Shown one piece after another: positions 44,686 to 53,974 of a stretch of 64,000 nt of DNA. The stretch is taken from positions 68,074 through 132,073 of the forward strand of contig NZ_VDCQ01000006.1 in assembly GCF_006265175.1 (NCBI RefSeq), read 5' to 3'. The notes beneath the pieces are model-generated. The model made no database searches and was not told the origin of the DNA. It saw nothing but the letters and a program-made list of their open reading frames with translations. Source of the stretch: Paenibacillus hemerocallicola (lineage in GTDB: Bacteria > Bacillota > Bacilli > Paenibacillales > NBRC-103111). Positions within the stretch are counted from its first letter, which is position 1, and each line of letters starts with the position of its first letter. Both the position numbers and the translations under genes were made by a program.

Positions 44686-45567
44686 ATGCCTAACAAACGA
44701 AATCGGGGCCGGTTTCGGCGATTCGCATTCGCGGCGACCGCACTCGGAGCGTTCGCCGTCCTTGCTGCGGCTTGCTCGCTGGCCGGAATGCAGACCGAGC
44801 CGAACGAGATGTTGAAGCAGACCATATCCGGATTGTCCGGAACGGACGATTTTCTGTTCGAGGGAACGACCAGCGTTTCGGTCGGCGGCCTTCCGCTGCA
44901 GGAAGGAATTACTTTTCAAGGAGTCGTTACCGGACATAATCGGCTATCCATGACGTTTGACCGCAGCGGAGGCGGCGGAGCCGCCATGCTTGGAACGGAC
45001 CGGGAGCGGACGGAGGCTCCGATCGTGTTCAGCCGCAAGGAAAACGAGTGGGTATTGGCGGAAGCCGATTCGGAAGAAAGCGCCAATATGCTGCTGCCGT
45101 GGAGCCCGCTCTACAAGCTCGAACAGCTCAATACGATGGATAAGCAGGTAGCGGGCGTTCGGGATGACGCGGAGAACCGCCTGACCGTACTGACCGTTAC
45201 GCCTGCCGCCACGGAAACGACCGAAGCGGTCAGAAAGCAGTTAAGCCGGCAAGCGGGTGTCCTCGATACGGACAAGAAGCTTGCAGATTTGAGAGCGAAG
45301 CACGGCTTGTCGGAGCGCGAAGCCGCCCGGATGAAGGACGAGCTGGATCAAAACGTGCAAAAGACGAAGCGTCTGCTCGAGGAGGCGAACGGTTCGCTTC
45401 AGGCGAGCTCCGTATACCGCATCTGGGTCGATCGAGTCAATCGGCTGCCGCAAAAAATGCAGGTCGAGACGGAAATGACGTACAACGCGGACGGCCGGAC
45501 GAAACGGGAAACGACCCGGATCGATTACCGGTTTACCGGCTACCGTCATCGAACGAACGGTACTTGA
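44686..45567 (+). CDS. Predicted lipoprotein of unknown function
   Basis: This 293-residue protein has a basic N-terminus, a hydrophobic segment and the lipobox LAAAC near residue 30, so it should be lipid-anchored on the outer membrane face. The mature part has an antiparallel-strand-like first half (SVSVGGLPLQEGITFQGVV, LSMTFDRSGGGG) and a helical region (about 185-250), ending in a strand pair. This layout loosely recalls LppX/LprG or YcdO-type lipid- or polymer-binding lipoproteins, which is speculative. AGGAGG-type site upstream. It may be expressed with dgcP (85-base gap, no terminator seen). Confidence 0.7.
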   Translation: MPNKRNRGRFRRFAFAATALGAFAVLAAACSLAGMQTEPNEMLKQTISGLSGTDDFLFEGTTSVSVGGLPLQEGITFQGVVTGHNRLSMTFDRSGGGGAAMLGTDRERTEAPIVFSRKENEWVLAEADSEESANMLLPWSPLYKLEQLNTMDKQVAGVRDDAENRLTVLTVTPAATETTEAVRKQLSRQAGVLDTDKKLADLRAKHGLSEREAARMKDELDQNVQKTKRLLEEANGSLQASSVYRIWVDRVNRLPQKMQVETEMTYNADGRTKRETTRIDYRFTGYRHRTNGT

Positions 45568-45619
45568 CACACTGCGAAACGGACGTGCTCTGCACCCCGG
45601 GGAGCTTATTTCGTTTCCA

Positions 45620-45718
45620 TTTACAATGCCCGAATCCGTGATACAATTAGAAAAGCCTCCGATCGATGCCTTGGCGGGGAATCCGGTGAGGGCGGGGCTT
45701 TTTCGCTTTTTTTGGGTA
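45620..45718 (+). promoter_or_regulatory. Promoter followed by a hairpin and poly-T (possible attenuator or terminator)
   Basis: TTTACA at 45620-45625 and TACAAT at 45642-45647 (16-base spacer) are followed at once by a stem AAGCCTC/GGGGCTT with a structured GC-rich loop and the tail TTTTTCGCTTTTTTT. Either this ends the upstream lipoprotein transcript or it is an attenuator in the leader of the TVP38 gene. It matches no riboswitch class that I know. Confidence 0.45.
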
Positions 45719-45776
45719 AGCAAGCTTGCTTCGGTACGATGGGAAAGCATGGGGAAACTAGGGAGGGCGGTTCGGA

Positions 45777-46469
45777 TTGAACAACATTCGTCTCGGTTGG
45801 AAATTCAGCATTCCGCTGGCCTTGTTCGGGGCTACGCTCTACCTCGTACTGTTTACCGAAGCCGGGAGGGAGCTGCGTCACGGCAATGTGGAGCAGTTGG
45901 CCGACTTGCTGCATTCCTTCGGGATTTTTGCGGTTATAGCGGGAATGATGGCGATCTTTTTCCAGACGTGGTTCCCGTTTATTCCGTTCGTGCTGATTGC
46001 CGGCGCCAACGCTTACGTGTTCGGCTTGTACGGCGGCTTTGCCATCAATTATGTAATGTCCTGCGTCTCGGCGGCGGCGGCCTTCGTCATCGCCCGGTAT
46101 GTCGCTCACGACTATGTGGAGGCGAAGCTGTCGAAATATGCGTCCGTTCAGTCGTTTAACCGGAAGATGGAGCTTGACGGCTTCTTCTACACGCTGATCG
46201 GCCGGTTGATGCCGATCGTCCCGTCTTCGCTGATCAACTTCGGCGCGGGAGTTTCGAAAATCCGCTTCCGTCCGTTTTTTGCCGCGACGGTCATCGGCAA
46301 GCTGCCGATCGTGCTACTGGAGACGCTGATCGGACACGATTTGCTCCGATTCCAAGAGCATAAGGGCCGATTCATGATCGTACTGATGCTGTTCGTTCTG
46401 CTGCTATGGCTGGGACATAGGCTGAAACACAAATGGACCGGCAAGCATGACGATATCGATCCCATCTAA
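45777..46469 (+). CDS. TVP38/TMEM64 (DedA-related) family membrane protein
   Basis: This 230-residue protein has five or six membrane segments and the SNARE-associated/DedA core: PFIPFVLIAGANAYVFGLYGG, VSAAAAFVIARYV, and FYTLIGRLMPIVPSSLINFGAG followed by FFAATVIGKLP. These proteins are proposed lipid transporters or scramblases, some flipping undecaprenyl phosphate or phospholipids. The TTG start has GGGAGG ten bases before it. It lies 17 bases ahead of the aminopeptidase gene. Confidence 0.88.
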   Translation: MNNIRLGWKFSIPLALFGATLYLVLFTEAGRELRHGNVEQLADLLHSFGIFAVIAGMMAIFFQTWFPFIPFVLIAGANAYVFGLYGGFAINYVMSCVSAAAAFVIARYVAHDYVEAKLSKYASVQSFNRKMELDGFFYTLIGRLMPIVPSSLINFGAGVSKIRFRPFFAATVIGKLPIVLLETLIGHDLLRFQEHKGRFMIVLMLFVLLLWLGHRLKHKWTGKHDDIDPI

Positions 46470-46486
46470 AGGAGATGATTCCGCTT

Positions 46487-47602
46487 ATGAGAGATCCCCG
46501 TCTGCAAACGTTGGCCGCCAACCTGGTAGGCTATTCCGTGGACGTGAAGCCGGGAGAAAAAGTGCTGATCGAGATGATCGGCTCCGAGAGGGAGATTGTC
46601 CGCTGCCTCGTAGAGCAGGTGCACGCCAAAGGCGGATTCCCGTATGTCCTGTACGAAGACCGTGCCGTACTGAGCTCCATGCTCCAATCGATCACGAAGG
46701 AGCAGCTGGAGCATTGGGCGGAGATGGATTTGCGCCGCATGGAGCAGATGGATTGCTACATAGCCGTCCGTTCGGGGGAAAATGTGAACGAAATGTCGGA
46801 CGTCCCGAACGACAAGCACGATATGTACAAAAGCATATATTACAGACCGATTCATTTGGAGCGGAGGGTCAAGAAGACGAAGTGGGTCGTTCTCCGCTAC
46901 CCGAACCCGTCGATGGCCCAGTCGGCCAATATGAGCACGCGCGCGTTCGAAGACTTTTACTTCGACGTCTGCAATCTGGACTACCGGAAAATGGACGCGG
47001 CGATGGATCCGCTGGCCGATTTGATGAGACGCACCGACAAAGTGCGCATCGTCAGTCCCGGCACCGACTTGTCGTTCTCGATCAAAGGAATCGGCGCAAA
47101 AAAATGCGCTGGCCTCCGCAATATTCCGGACGGGGAAGTGTTTTCTTGCCCGGTGCGGGATTCCGTGAACGGGGTGCTGTCGTACAATACGCCGAGCGTC
47201 AACTCGGGCATTACGTTCGAGAACGTCCGTTTCCGGTTCGAGAACGGGAAAATCGTAGAGGCTGCCGCGAACGATACGAAACGGCTGAACGAACTGCTGG
47301 ATACCGACGAGGGCGCCCGATATATCGGCGAATTCAGTCTCGGCTTCAACCCGCATATTTTGCATCCGATGAAGGATACGCTGTTCGACGAGAAAATCGA
47401 CGGCAGCCTGCATTTCACTCCCGGGCAAGCGTACGAGGAATGCGACAACGGCAATCGGTCGTCGGTTCATTGGGATTTGGTGCTGATCCAACGGCCCGAA
47501 TACGGCGGAGGAGAAGTGTATTTCGACGATGTCCTCATCCGCAAGGACGGACGGTTCGTCATCCCGGAGCTGGAAGGTCTCAATCCGGAGCGTTTGAAGT
47601 AA
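46487..47602 (+). CDS. M29-family (AmpS-type) aminopeptidase
   Basis: This 371-residue cytosolic metallo-aminopeptidase has VLIEMIGSEREIVRCLVEQ (first metal Glu region), RIVSPGTDLSFSIKG, NIPDGEVFSCPVRDSVNGVL (metal-binding Glu), LGFNPHI, IDGSLHFTPGQAY and SVHWDLVLIQRP (metal His/Asp). The family cleaves N-terminal residues using two divalent metals. I chose ATG 46487; the ATG at 46475 touches the AAAGGAG ribosome site. Confidence 0.92.
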   Translation: MRDPRLQTLAANLVGYSVDVKPGEKVLIEMIGSEREIVRCLVEQVHAKGGFPYVLYEDRAVLSSMLQSITKEQLEHWAEMDLRRMEQMDCYIAVRSGENVNEMSDVPNDKHDMYKSIYYRPIHLERRVKKTKWVVLRYPNPSMAQSANMSTRAFEDFYFDVCNLDYRKMDAAMDPLADLMRRTDKVRIVSPGTDLSFSIKGIGAKKCAGLRNIPDGEVFSCPVRDSVNGVLSYNTPSVNSGITFENVRFRFENGKIVEAAANDTKRLNELLDTDEGARYIGEFSLGFNPHILHPMKDTLFDEKIDGSLHFTPGQAYEECDNGNRSSVHWDLVLIQRPEYGGGEVYFDDVLIRKDGRFVIPELEGLNPERLK

Positions 47603-47773
47603 ATTACGGTCCCAGCAGCAATTTCAGGTAAAAAGGTCATTGCGCGAATACTTGTTCCACGATAAGATAGAAGCATGCAAGAACGGGTGCGTACCGAAGT
47701 TCTCACTCAATACGCAGACGTTCCTAAATACGGAAGCCGGACTTGTGCCGCTTCTTTTTGGAGGGATTGTGTC

Positions 47774-48022
47774 ATGACTAGCGCAAGCAACGCGGCAATT
47801 GTTGAAGTATCGCAAACGGCCAACAAATTCAGATCTTCCATCGTTCTCCAATACGAGAACAAGTTCATCGACGTCAAGAGCATTCTCGGCCTGTTTACGA
47901 CTTTGCTCGATTCGGGCACTTACGATTTGCACGTACATGGTCCCGACGCCGAGGAAGCGACGAAGGCAATGGTAGACGTGTTCCAAAAACATAGCTTGAG
48001 CGTAAACGTGGTAAGCGAGTAA
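47774..48022 (+). CDS. HPr-like protein lacking the phosphorylatable histidine
   Basis: This 82-residue protein aligns with HPr/Crh from the first helix on: TANKFRSSIVLQYENKFIDV matches the HPr helix-strand unit, and KSILGLFTTLLDSGTYDLHV matches the Ser46 region, with Ser36 at the regulatory Ser46 position. The His15 site (HARPA) is absent: the corresponding residues are Ser/Asn/Ala, and the first beta strand is shortened. It should not carry PTS phosphate but might still interact with CcpA or HPr kinase, as Crh does. Without a search this is a family-level call. GGAGGG lies eight bases before the ATG. Confidence 0.75.
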   Translation: MTSASNAAIVEVSQTANKFRSSIVLQYENKFIDVKSILGLFTTLLDSGTYDLHVHGPDAEEATKAMVDVFQKHSLSVNVVSE

Positions 48023-48040
48023 GAGCCGCAGCGCCACCAG

Positions 48041-48077
48041 AAAAAGGCTGTCCGGACGTATGCCGGACAGCCTTTTT
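48041..48077. terminator. Bidirectional terminator between the HPr-like gene and ald
   Basis: The perfect 15-bp stem AAAAAGGCTGTCCGG/CCGGACAGCCTTTTT with a seven-base loop serves two convergent genes. Confidence 0.95.
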
Positions 48078-48092
48078 CTATTGTGCGGCACA

Positions 48093-49202
48093 TTAAACCG
48101 CTTGCTCGACGGGAACGAATGCATAGCCGAGATCTTTGGCTACGGCAGGGTGCGTGATGGCTCCCCGCAGCGTGTTGACGCCGCTCAGGAGAGCTTCGTT
48201 GCGCGAGAGTGCCAAAATGCCGTAATTGGCGATTTCAAGCGCATACGGCAGCGTAGCGTTGGTCAGAGCCATCGTGGAGGTGCGAGGCACCGCTCCCGGC
48301 ATATTGGCGACGGCATAGTGGACGACTCCGAATTTTTCATAGGTAGGACTGTCGTGCGTCGTCAGCCGGTCGACCGTTTCGAAGATGCCGCCCTGATCGA
48401 TGGCGACGTCAATAATGACGGACCCCGGCGACATCGAACGGACCGAGCTTTCCGGGACGAGCTTCGGCGCTTTGGCCCCGGGAATAAGGACCGCCCCGAT
48501 GACGAGATCGGATTCGGCCACCGCTTCCGCGATATGAAGCGGATTGGACATCAACGTATGGATTTGAGTGCCGAATATGTCGTCCAGCTGGCGCAGCCGC
48601 TCCGCGCTCATGTCGATAATCGTCACATCGGCGCCCAGCCCTATCGCAATCTTCGCCGCGTTCGTGCCGACTACGCCGCCGCCGATGATCGTCACCTTGC
48701 CGCGCTTCACGCCGGGCACGCCGCCGAGAAGAATCCCTTTGCCGCCTTTCGGGCGTTCCAGAAATTGGGCGCCGATTTGGGCCGCCATCCGGCCCGCCAC
48801 TTCGCTCATCGGAGTGAGCAGGGGAAGGGTGCGGTTCACTTGAACGGTCTCGTAAGCAATGGCGGTCACGCCTTTGTCTGTGAGCGCTTTCGCCAGCTCC
48901 GGCTCGGCTGCCAGGTGCAAGTACGTGAACAAAATCAACCCCGGTCTGAAATAAGCGTATTCCGCGGACAACGGCTCCTTCACCTTCATGACCATGTCCG
49001 ATCGTTCCCAAACCTCGGCTGGCCCCGCGCATAGTAAAGCTCCGGCCGCCGCGTAATCCTCGTCGCGAAATCCGCTTCCGGCACCGGCGTTCGCTTCTAC
49101 CCGGACCTCGTGTCCGGCTTTGACCATAGCCATCACGCCGGCAGGCGTAATCGCTACCCGGTTTTCGTTGTTTTTGATTTCTTTCGGTATTCCGATTCTC
49201 AT
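48093..49202 (-). CDS. ald: Alanine dehydrogenase
   Basis: This 369-residue NAD-dependent enzyme interconverts L-alanine and pyruvate plus ammonia, and is used for alanine catabolism and sporulation. Features are [31 protein letters not shown] (substrate Lys), [14 protein letters not shown] (catalytic His), the Rossmann loop [30 protein letters not shown] and [19 protein letters not shown]. It is preceded on the same strand by a PucR-type regulator similar to B. subtilis AdeR, the activator of ald. Confidence 0.97.
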   Translation of the reverse strand: MRIGIPKEIKNNENRVAITPAGVMAMVKAGHEVRVEANAGAGSGFRDEDYAAAGALLCAGPAEVWERSDMVMKVKEPLSAEYAYFRPGLILFTYLHLAAEPELAKALTDKGVTAIAYETVQVNRTLPLLTPMSEVAGRMAAQIGAQFLERPKGGKGILLGGVPGVKRGKVTIIGGGVVGTNAAKIAIGLGADVTIIDMSAERLRQLDDIFGTQIHTLMSNPLHIAEAVAESDLVIGAVLIPGAKAPKLVPESSVRSMSPGSVIIDVAIDQGGIFETVDRLTTHDSPTYEKFGVVHYAVANMPGAVPRTSTMALTNATLPYALEIANYGILALSRNEALLSGVNTLRGAITHPAVAKDLGYAFVPVEQAV

Positions 49203-49302
49203 CTTCTCCAGCCCCCACGCTCGTTTGATACAAGTATACGTGTGTACGAGCCGTCCGGCTTCGTCCCCGAGCGAGAAAAAAAGAGACCGGGCTTGTGAAA
49301 AA

Positions 49303-50550
49303 TCACAAATACCCCGGGCTCCCGCTCCATTTGTCCGTCTTCAAGTCCAGAAACAAAGTGATTCTCTGGTCGATATTCGTAAAATCGATCGCTCCGATGT
49401 CCGCAATCCGCTTCAGCCGGTAAGACAGCGTATTCGTATGCACGTGCAAAAGATCTGCGGCATCCTTCGCGTTTCCCCCGGTCGCAAGAAAGATTTCCAA
49501 CGTTTCGAGCAGATTGGCGTGATGCTCGCGGTCATACGCTCTCAATCGCCGCAGGCTCGGATTTTCGTACCGGTGAAGCCGTTTTTGCTCGAGAAAATAA
49601 GGAAGATAGCGATAATAGCCCAGCTCGTGATAATGGACGATCGTTCCGGTTTCGGCCGGAAATTGCGCTTTGATTTGCAGCACGGTCAACGCTTCGCGAT
49701 AGCTTTGCTCGACCGCTGTGATCTCCTCGTATACGGCGCCGATGCCCGCTTCTAGCGGCGAGCTGCCGAAACGGTCTTCGATTTGCTGGAAAAAAGCGGA
49801 GACGAAATCCGCGGCGTCCGCAGAAAAACGCGCCGAGTTCGCGCTTGCCACGAGCACGATCAGCTGGTTGCCGGATATGACATGGAAGATCGGCCGTACC
49901 CGCTGCGTCGTCGTGACCATGTAATGAATTTGCTGCTGCAGGGTATCGTTCACTTCGGACCGGAATTGGAAGACGACGACGCAAAACGTCTCGGGCAGCC
50001 GGATACCGAGCGACTCGGCTTTGGCGCGGGCATGGGGCTGCGTTTTGTGGTGGCCGGTCAGAAGCTCCCAGAAATAGTCGCGGCGCTCCTCGTCCTCTTT
50101 GCGTCTTTGCGTCTGCAGGCGCAGCAGCTTGATCTTCGCCGCGCCGGCCGCCAGCTTCAGTTGGAGCAGGGCGTTATCGTCCAACGGGCGGTACACCTCG
50201 AGCGCCCATATGTATCCGAGGACTTGATTGTCTTTGCGTATCGCGACCGCGACGCGGTCACCCAGCCCGACTTCGCCGATCGATTTCACCCGGATCGGCT
50301 CTTCCGTTTCCATCAGGCGGGGGATGACGCCGTCTTTCCAAAGGCTGCCTATCACATTCTCGGGTACCCGCCTGCCGATAATCGTGGCGATTCGGGCCGC
50401 GTCGGTTTGAAGATCGTGCTTGCTGTAGGCGAGCAGACGGTGGTTGGCGTCTTCGATCGTAACCGCTGCCTGGAGCACTTCGCCGATCGTATCGGCCAAA
50501 GCCTCCAAATGATCGAAGCTCCGGTTGAAAGGATTCGTTTCCGCGTTCAT
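49303..50550 (-). CDS. adeR: PucR/CdaR-family transcriptional regulator, AdeR-like
   Basis: This 415-residue regulator has a GAF-like sensor region (about 15-140, with [19 protein letters not shown]), a middle GGDEF-like degenerate domain and a C-terminal PucR helix-turn-helix: [35 protein letters not shown] and [10 protein letters not shown]. PucR-type proteins are mostly activators. Its place directly upstream of ald points to the AdeR role of alanine-induced ald activation. ATG 50550 is chosen from AGGAG seven bases upstream on this strand; a GTG five codons earlier overlaps that site. Confidence 0.85.
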   Translation of the reverse strand: MNAETNPFNRSFDHLEALADTIGEVLQAAVTIEDANHRLLAYSKHDLQTDAARIATIIGRRVPENVIGSLWKDGVIPRLMETEEPIRVKSIGEVGLGDRVAVAIRKDNQVLGYIWALEVYRPLDDNALLQLKLAAGAAKIKLLRLQTQRRKEDEERRDYFWELLTGHHKTQPHARAKAESLGIRLPETFCVVVFQFRSEVNDTLQQQIHYMVTTTQRVRPIFHVISGNQLIVLVASANSARFSADAADFVSAFFQQIEDRFGSSPLEAGIGAVYEEITAVEQSYREALTVLQIKAQFPAETGTIVHYHELGYYRYLPYFLEQKRLHRYENPSLRRLRAYDREHHANLLETLEIFLATGGNAKDAADLLHVHTNTLSYRLKRIADIGAIDFTNIDQRITLFLDLKTDKWSGSPGYL

Positions 50551-50722
50551 CCGCGCGCTCCTCACTATGTATGGGGTTCGATCTTATTGTAGCGATTGGC
50601 CCAATCGGATTCAATCTCGAAAAATAGGGATGTACATTTTCATATCGCTTGTGTAATCGTCGATTTTCGTCTATCATATGCATATAGAGGCTGGATGAGC
50701 TTTGCGCAAAGGGGGAAACGGT

Positions 50723-51016
50723 ATGTCTTCATCGGACGTCATGGTAAGCTTGCACCAAAAAGCGTTGACGCTTCTTCAAGAAGATGCGGACAACATCGAG
50801 AAGCTGATTCAAATTCAGATGGAATCGTTAACGAATCGCAGATGCCCTCTTTACGAAGAGGTATTGGATACACAAATGTACGGGCTCTCCCGGGAAATCG
50901 ACTTCGCCGCTCGCGCGGGACTCATATCCGAGGTTGTCGGCAAGAGCATTTTGAGCGAGCTGGAGCGCAAGCTCGCCGTATTGCACGAGGCGTTGGCGAA
51001 AAGCAAAGGCGAGTAG
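50723..51016 (+). CDS. ylaN: YlaN-family protein
   Basis: This 97-residue helical protein contains [39 protein letters not shown] and [15 protein letters not shown], the defining stretch of YlaN (DUF1507). YlaN is conserved in Firmicutes and has been connected with iron homeostasis through Fur in Staphylococcus and Bacillus; I cite that as family knowledge. ATG 50723 has AAAGGGGG at 50708-50715; an upstream TTG is unsupported. It has its own terminator. Confidence 0.93.
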   Translation: MSSSDVMVSLHQKALTLLQEDADNIEKLIQIQMESLTNRRCPLYEEVLDTQMYGLSREIDFAARAGLISEVVGKSILSELERKLAVLHEALAKSKGE

Positions 51017-51044
51017 CTCTTCTGGAGCCGCTCGTTTTTTTTTT
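51010..51044 (+). terminator. Terminator of ylaN, overlapping its end
   Basis: The stem CGAG-GCTC/GAGC-CTCG is followed by nine Ts. The stem is weak but the T tract is long. Confidence 0.65.
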
Positions 51045-51100
51045 GCCTCATGCATAAGAGTAGCCGTTCCTCCGAATCGGGTTATTCCGTTCGCGGAAAT

Positions 51101-51177
51101 AAAAAGGAACTTCATTCCACTCCCCCAATTCATGGCATTTGCTGCACGATGGGAGAAGAGCGGTGAAGTTCCTTTTT
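51101..51177. repeat. Long hairpin with 14-bp perfect outer stem
   Basis: AAAAAGGAACTTCA at 51101-51114 pairs with TGAAGTTCCTTTTT at 51164-51177, with CTCCC/GGGAG inside. It lies next to element copy B and away from gene ends, so it may be a bidirectional terminator or part of that element. Confidence 0.7.
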
Positions 51178-51207
51178 TTTCTACCGATAGCATTATCCGC
51201 ATACGGA

Positions 51208-51560
51208 ACTATATGCCTCGCATGGGGTGAAGAAGTCCGTCTGCACTTCCGGTTGCGGGACCGCGAATCCGGCAACCCGTGAATCCGGCAACCCGCGAAT
51301 CCAACAAATAGCGGAACAGTCGTATGTTATGCGCTCGAAAATCGATCTCGATCACAAAATAACGGAAATCCACTCCGATATTCCGCTGTTTACGATCATT
51401 TTCACCCCGAAGGATCGAAATAACGGAAGTCTGTTCCGTTATCTTCAAGCGTGTCACGGAGTTCGGGACCATAGCGGAATATAGTTCCTCTATTTACGAG
51501 AACACGCTGCACTCGCTTCATCAAGAGGCTACCACATTGTGTGCGGATCATGCTGTCGCA
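51208..51560 (+). repeat. Dispersed intergenic element, copy B
   Basis: The core at 51256-51495 aligns with copies A and C. It carries ATAGCGGAA (51308), ATAACGGAA (51359), TTCCGCTGT, ATAACGGAA (51420), TTCCGTTAT (51434) and ATAGCGGAA (51471). It shares with copy C an identical 24-base run around 51477-51500. A short local tandem (GAATCCGGCAACCCG) at 51265-51297 is special to this copy. No coding potential is visible. Confidence 0.85.
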
Positions 51561-51623
51561 GTTTTTGCCGCAAACTTGTTATGATGGCGGACTGGGGGAC
51601 GCAGCTGCTGCCTCGAGCCGAGC

Positions 51624-52682
51624 CTACACCAGGAAGAACGCGATACCCAAAATGATATAGACGACCAGAAGCAGTACGCCCTCGTACCAGTTCGTCGAGC
51701 CGTCCTGGGAGATCGATTTGGCAATGACGGCAGATACGCCGATAGCCGCCAACTCGTAGGTCGTGAATACGATGTTCATCGTGTTGCCCATGAAGTAACT
51801 GACAATGACCAGCACCGGCGCGACGAACAAGGCGATTTGCAGACTGCTGCCGATGGCGATTTCGACGGCGGCGCCGATTTTGTTTTTCATGGCCAGGAAG
51901 ACGGCGGCGCTATGCTCTGCCGCATTGCCGATAATGGCGATCAGAAATGCGCCGACGAACAGCTCGGACAAGCCGAACTTGTGCGTGAACTCTTCGAGCG
52001 TCCCGACCAGCCATTCGCTGATGAAAGCAACCATGACGGTGGCGAGCACCAAGAACAAGATGGACTTTCTTTTGCTCCAGTTCATCTCGTGCGCATTGGC
52101 GTCCTCGTCGCCCGCAGCGGTGTCGCTCAGCTCATCCTTATGAGTAATCATCGAGAAGAGAAGCCAGAGCGCGTATGCCACGATCAGGATAATGGCGACG
52201 GTTATGCTAAGCTCGTCCGTTTCTTTGGAGGTGAAGCTTCTGGCGAAGAGCGCCGGAATGAACAGGGCGACGACGGCCAGCAGCATCATGGAAGCATTAT
52301 AGCCGGCCAGCTTGACGTTGAAGTTCTGCACCTTGAATTTCAGTCCGCCCAACAGGACGCTGAGTCCGAGAACGAGCAGCATATTGCCGATGATCGAGCC
52401 GGTGATGCTTGCTTTGACCATATCGTGCAAGCCGTCTTTGACCAGGAATATGGCGATGATCAGCTCGGCCGCATTTCCGAACGTGGCGTTCAGAAATCCG
52501 CCTACGCGCTGGCCGGCGTAGTGAGCTACGCTTTCCGTCGCCTTGCCCATGAAGCCTGCCGCGAAGATGACCGCAATGCAGCACAGGAAAAACTGCAGCG
52601 TGCCGGACATTCCGCTATAGTGGGCAACGGCGCTGAGCGCGAAGCTGGCGATCAAAATGGCGTAAAACAGCTTTTGTTTCAT
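51624..52682 (-). CDS. cax: Ca2+/H+ antiporter (CaCA family)
   Basis: This 352-residue membrane protein has about eleven segments and two inverted alpha repeats: GGFLNATFGNAAELIIAIFL in the first half and FLIAIIGNAAEHSAAVFLAM in the second. The acidic GNAAE residues bind the cation. A short acidic, cytosolic loop (about 185-205, DTAAGDEDANAHE) separates the halves. It exports calcium using the proton gradient. AAGGAG lies eight bases before the ATG. It stands alone. Confidence 0.95.
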   Translation of the reverse strand: MKQKLFYAILIASFALSAVAHYSGMSGTLQFFLCCIAVIFAAGFMGKATESVAHYAGQRVGGFLNATFGNAAELIIAIFLVKDGLHDMVKASITGSIIGNMLLVLGLSVLLGGLKFKVQNFNVKLAGYNASMMLLAVVALFIPALFARSFTSKETDELSITVAIILIVAYALWLLFSMITHKDELSDTAAGDEDANAHEMNWSKRKSILFLVLATVMVAFISEWLVGTLEEFTHKFGLSELFVGAFLIAIIGNAAEHSAAVFLAMKNKIGAAVEIAIGSSLQIALFVAPVLVIVSYFMGNTMNIVFTTYELAAIGVSAVIAKSISQDGSTNWYEGVLLLVVYIILGIAFFLV

Positions 52683-52865
52683 ATCCCATACTCCTTCCGA
52701 CTTCTACAAGTGTTCCTTATTGTTCCAAATCCTATTCTACTATATAGGAAATTTTCGCGAATGCATAGAAGTACCTAACGTTTTCCGACACGGTTTCCGG
52801 TTCGGTTGCGAACGGGCCCGTGAACAAGGTACAATGGAAATATTCGTATACAAGGAGTGAGACAA

Positions 52866-53246
52866 ATGTCCGCTGACATTCAAACGGGGATGATCCGCAT
52901 TTCCGATGACGTCGTAGCCACGATCGCCGGACTGGCCGCACTTGAAACTCCGGGAATCGCCGCCATGTCGGGAGGCATTTCGGAAGGACTAGCCAAACGG
53001 CTTAGCGGGAAAAACGTACAGAAGGGCGTGTCCGTCGAAGTCGGACAGCTGGAGGCGGCGATCGATTTGCGAGTAATCGTCAACTTCGGTTCGAAAATAC
53101 AAGAGGTATGCCGCCACCTGCAGGAAAACGTGAAGGAAGCCGTGGAAAACATGACGGGGCTGAACGTCGTTGAAGTCAACGTGAAGGTCGAAGGCGTCGC
53201 GTTCAAGGAAGAGGAAGCAGAGGAAACGGCCATCCGAATCAAGTGA
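52866..53246 (+). CDS. Asp23/Gls24-family envelope stress protein
   Basis: This 126-residue protein reads GMIRISDDVVATIAGLAALE, TPGIAAMSGGI, VEVGQLEAAIDLRVIVNFGS and VENMTGLNVVEVNVKVEGV, all typical of Asp23/Gls24 proteins. Members act near the membrane in alkaline or envelope stress and, in some Firmicutes, in cell-wall or fatty-acid pathways. The ATG at 52866 has AAGGAG eight bases upstream. A terminator follows. Confidence 0.93.
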   Translation: MSADIQTGMIRISDDVVATIAGLAALETPGIAAMSGGISEGLAKRLSGKNVQKGVSVEVGQLEAAIDLRVIVNFGSKIQEVCRHLQENVKEAVENMTGLNVVEVNVKVEGVAFKEEEAEETAIRIK

Positions 53247-53254
53247 ATAATGGA

Positions 53255-53280
53255 GCGGTGCTTAGGCGCCGCTTTTTTGT
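53255..53280 (+). terminator. Terminator of the Asp23 gene
   Basis: The 8-bp stem AGCGGTGC/GCGCCGCT (one G-U pair) with a TTAG loop is followed by TTTTT. Confidence 0.85.
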
Positions 53281-53377
53281 TTGCGTAAAAAAGGTCCGCT
53301 GCGCGGCCGGATGGCCTCCGCGCTCCAGTAAACCATTGTTTTTCTGAATCCGCCGCTCCACTCCGTTTTCCGGGAAG

Positions 53378-53403
53378 CCAAAAAGCGGCGCAAAAGCGCC
53401 GCT
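53378..53403 (-). terminator. Terminator of the second DJ-1-type gene
   Basis: The perfect 8-bp stem AGCGGCGC/GCGCCGCT with a four-base loop is followed on the minus strand by TTTTT. Confidence 0.85.
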
Positions 53404-53416
53404 GGCAAATGAAAGG

Positions 53417-53974
53417 TCAGCTTCGTACGAGCTTGAGGAACTCGCGCATAAAGCCGGGCAAATCCGGCCAAGCATGGCCGGAGACGAGGTTTCCGTCCAC
53501 GAAGAGCGTGTCCTTCGCATAGGCGGCGCCTAGATTCTCCACATCCGGCCGGCAGGCCGTATACGCGGTCATCGTACGGCCTTCGAAATAGCTGCCGTTC
53601 TTCACGACGGCGAGTACGAGAGCGGCGTGGCAAATGGCGCCGACCGGCTTGTTCGTTTCGAAAAAATGGCTGACGATGCGGGGGATGTGCACGTCCAACC
53701 GGATATATTCCGGAGCCCGGCCTCCGGGAATAATAAGGCCATCGAACTCGTCGGGATTCACTTCCGCGAACGAAACGTGCGACTCCAGCTGATAGCCCGG
53801 TTTTTCCGTATATGTATCCCATCCTTCAAAATCGTGTACGACCGTCCGCAGCACTTTCTTGGTCGGGGAAGCGATCACGGCTTCATACCCTTCCTCCAGA
53901 ATGCGGTAAAACGGGTAGTATACCTCCAACGATTCCGCAGCGTCACCGGTGATGATCAATATTTTTTTGGACAT
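53417..53974 (-). CDS. DJ-1/PfpI-family protein (second of two)
   Basis: This 185-residue member has MSKKILIITGDAAESLEVYY, GLIIPGGRAPEYIRLD, GAICHAALVLAVV with the nucleophile Cys, and VDGNLVSGHAWPDLPGFMRE. It keeps the Glu of the catalytic set in AAESLE. It differs clearly from the copy at 28408-28932 (CHAAL against CHAGW elbow), so the two are old paralogues rather than a recent duplication. The start at 53974 has GGAGGAG upstream; an extension to 54013 is unlikely. Confidence 0.9.
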   Translation of the reverse strand: MSKKILIITGDAAESLEVYYPFYRILEEGYEAVIASPTKKVLRTVVHDFEGWDTYTEKPGYQLESHVSFAEVNPDEFDGLIIPGGRAPEYIRLDVHIPRIVSHFFETNKPVGAICHAALVLAVVKNGSYFEGRTMTAYTACRPDVENLGAAYAKDTLFVDGNLVSGHAWPDLPGFMREFLKLVRS

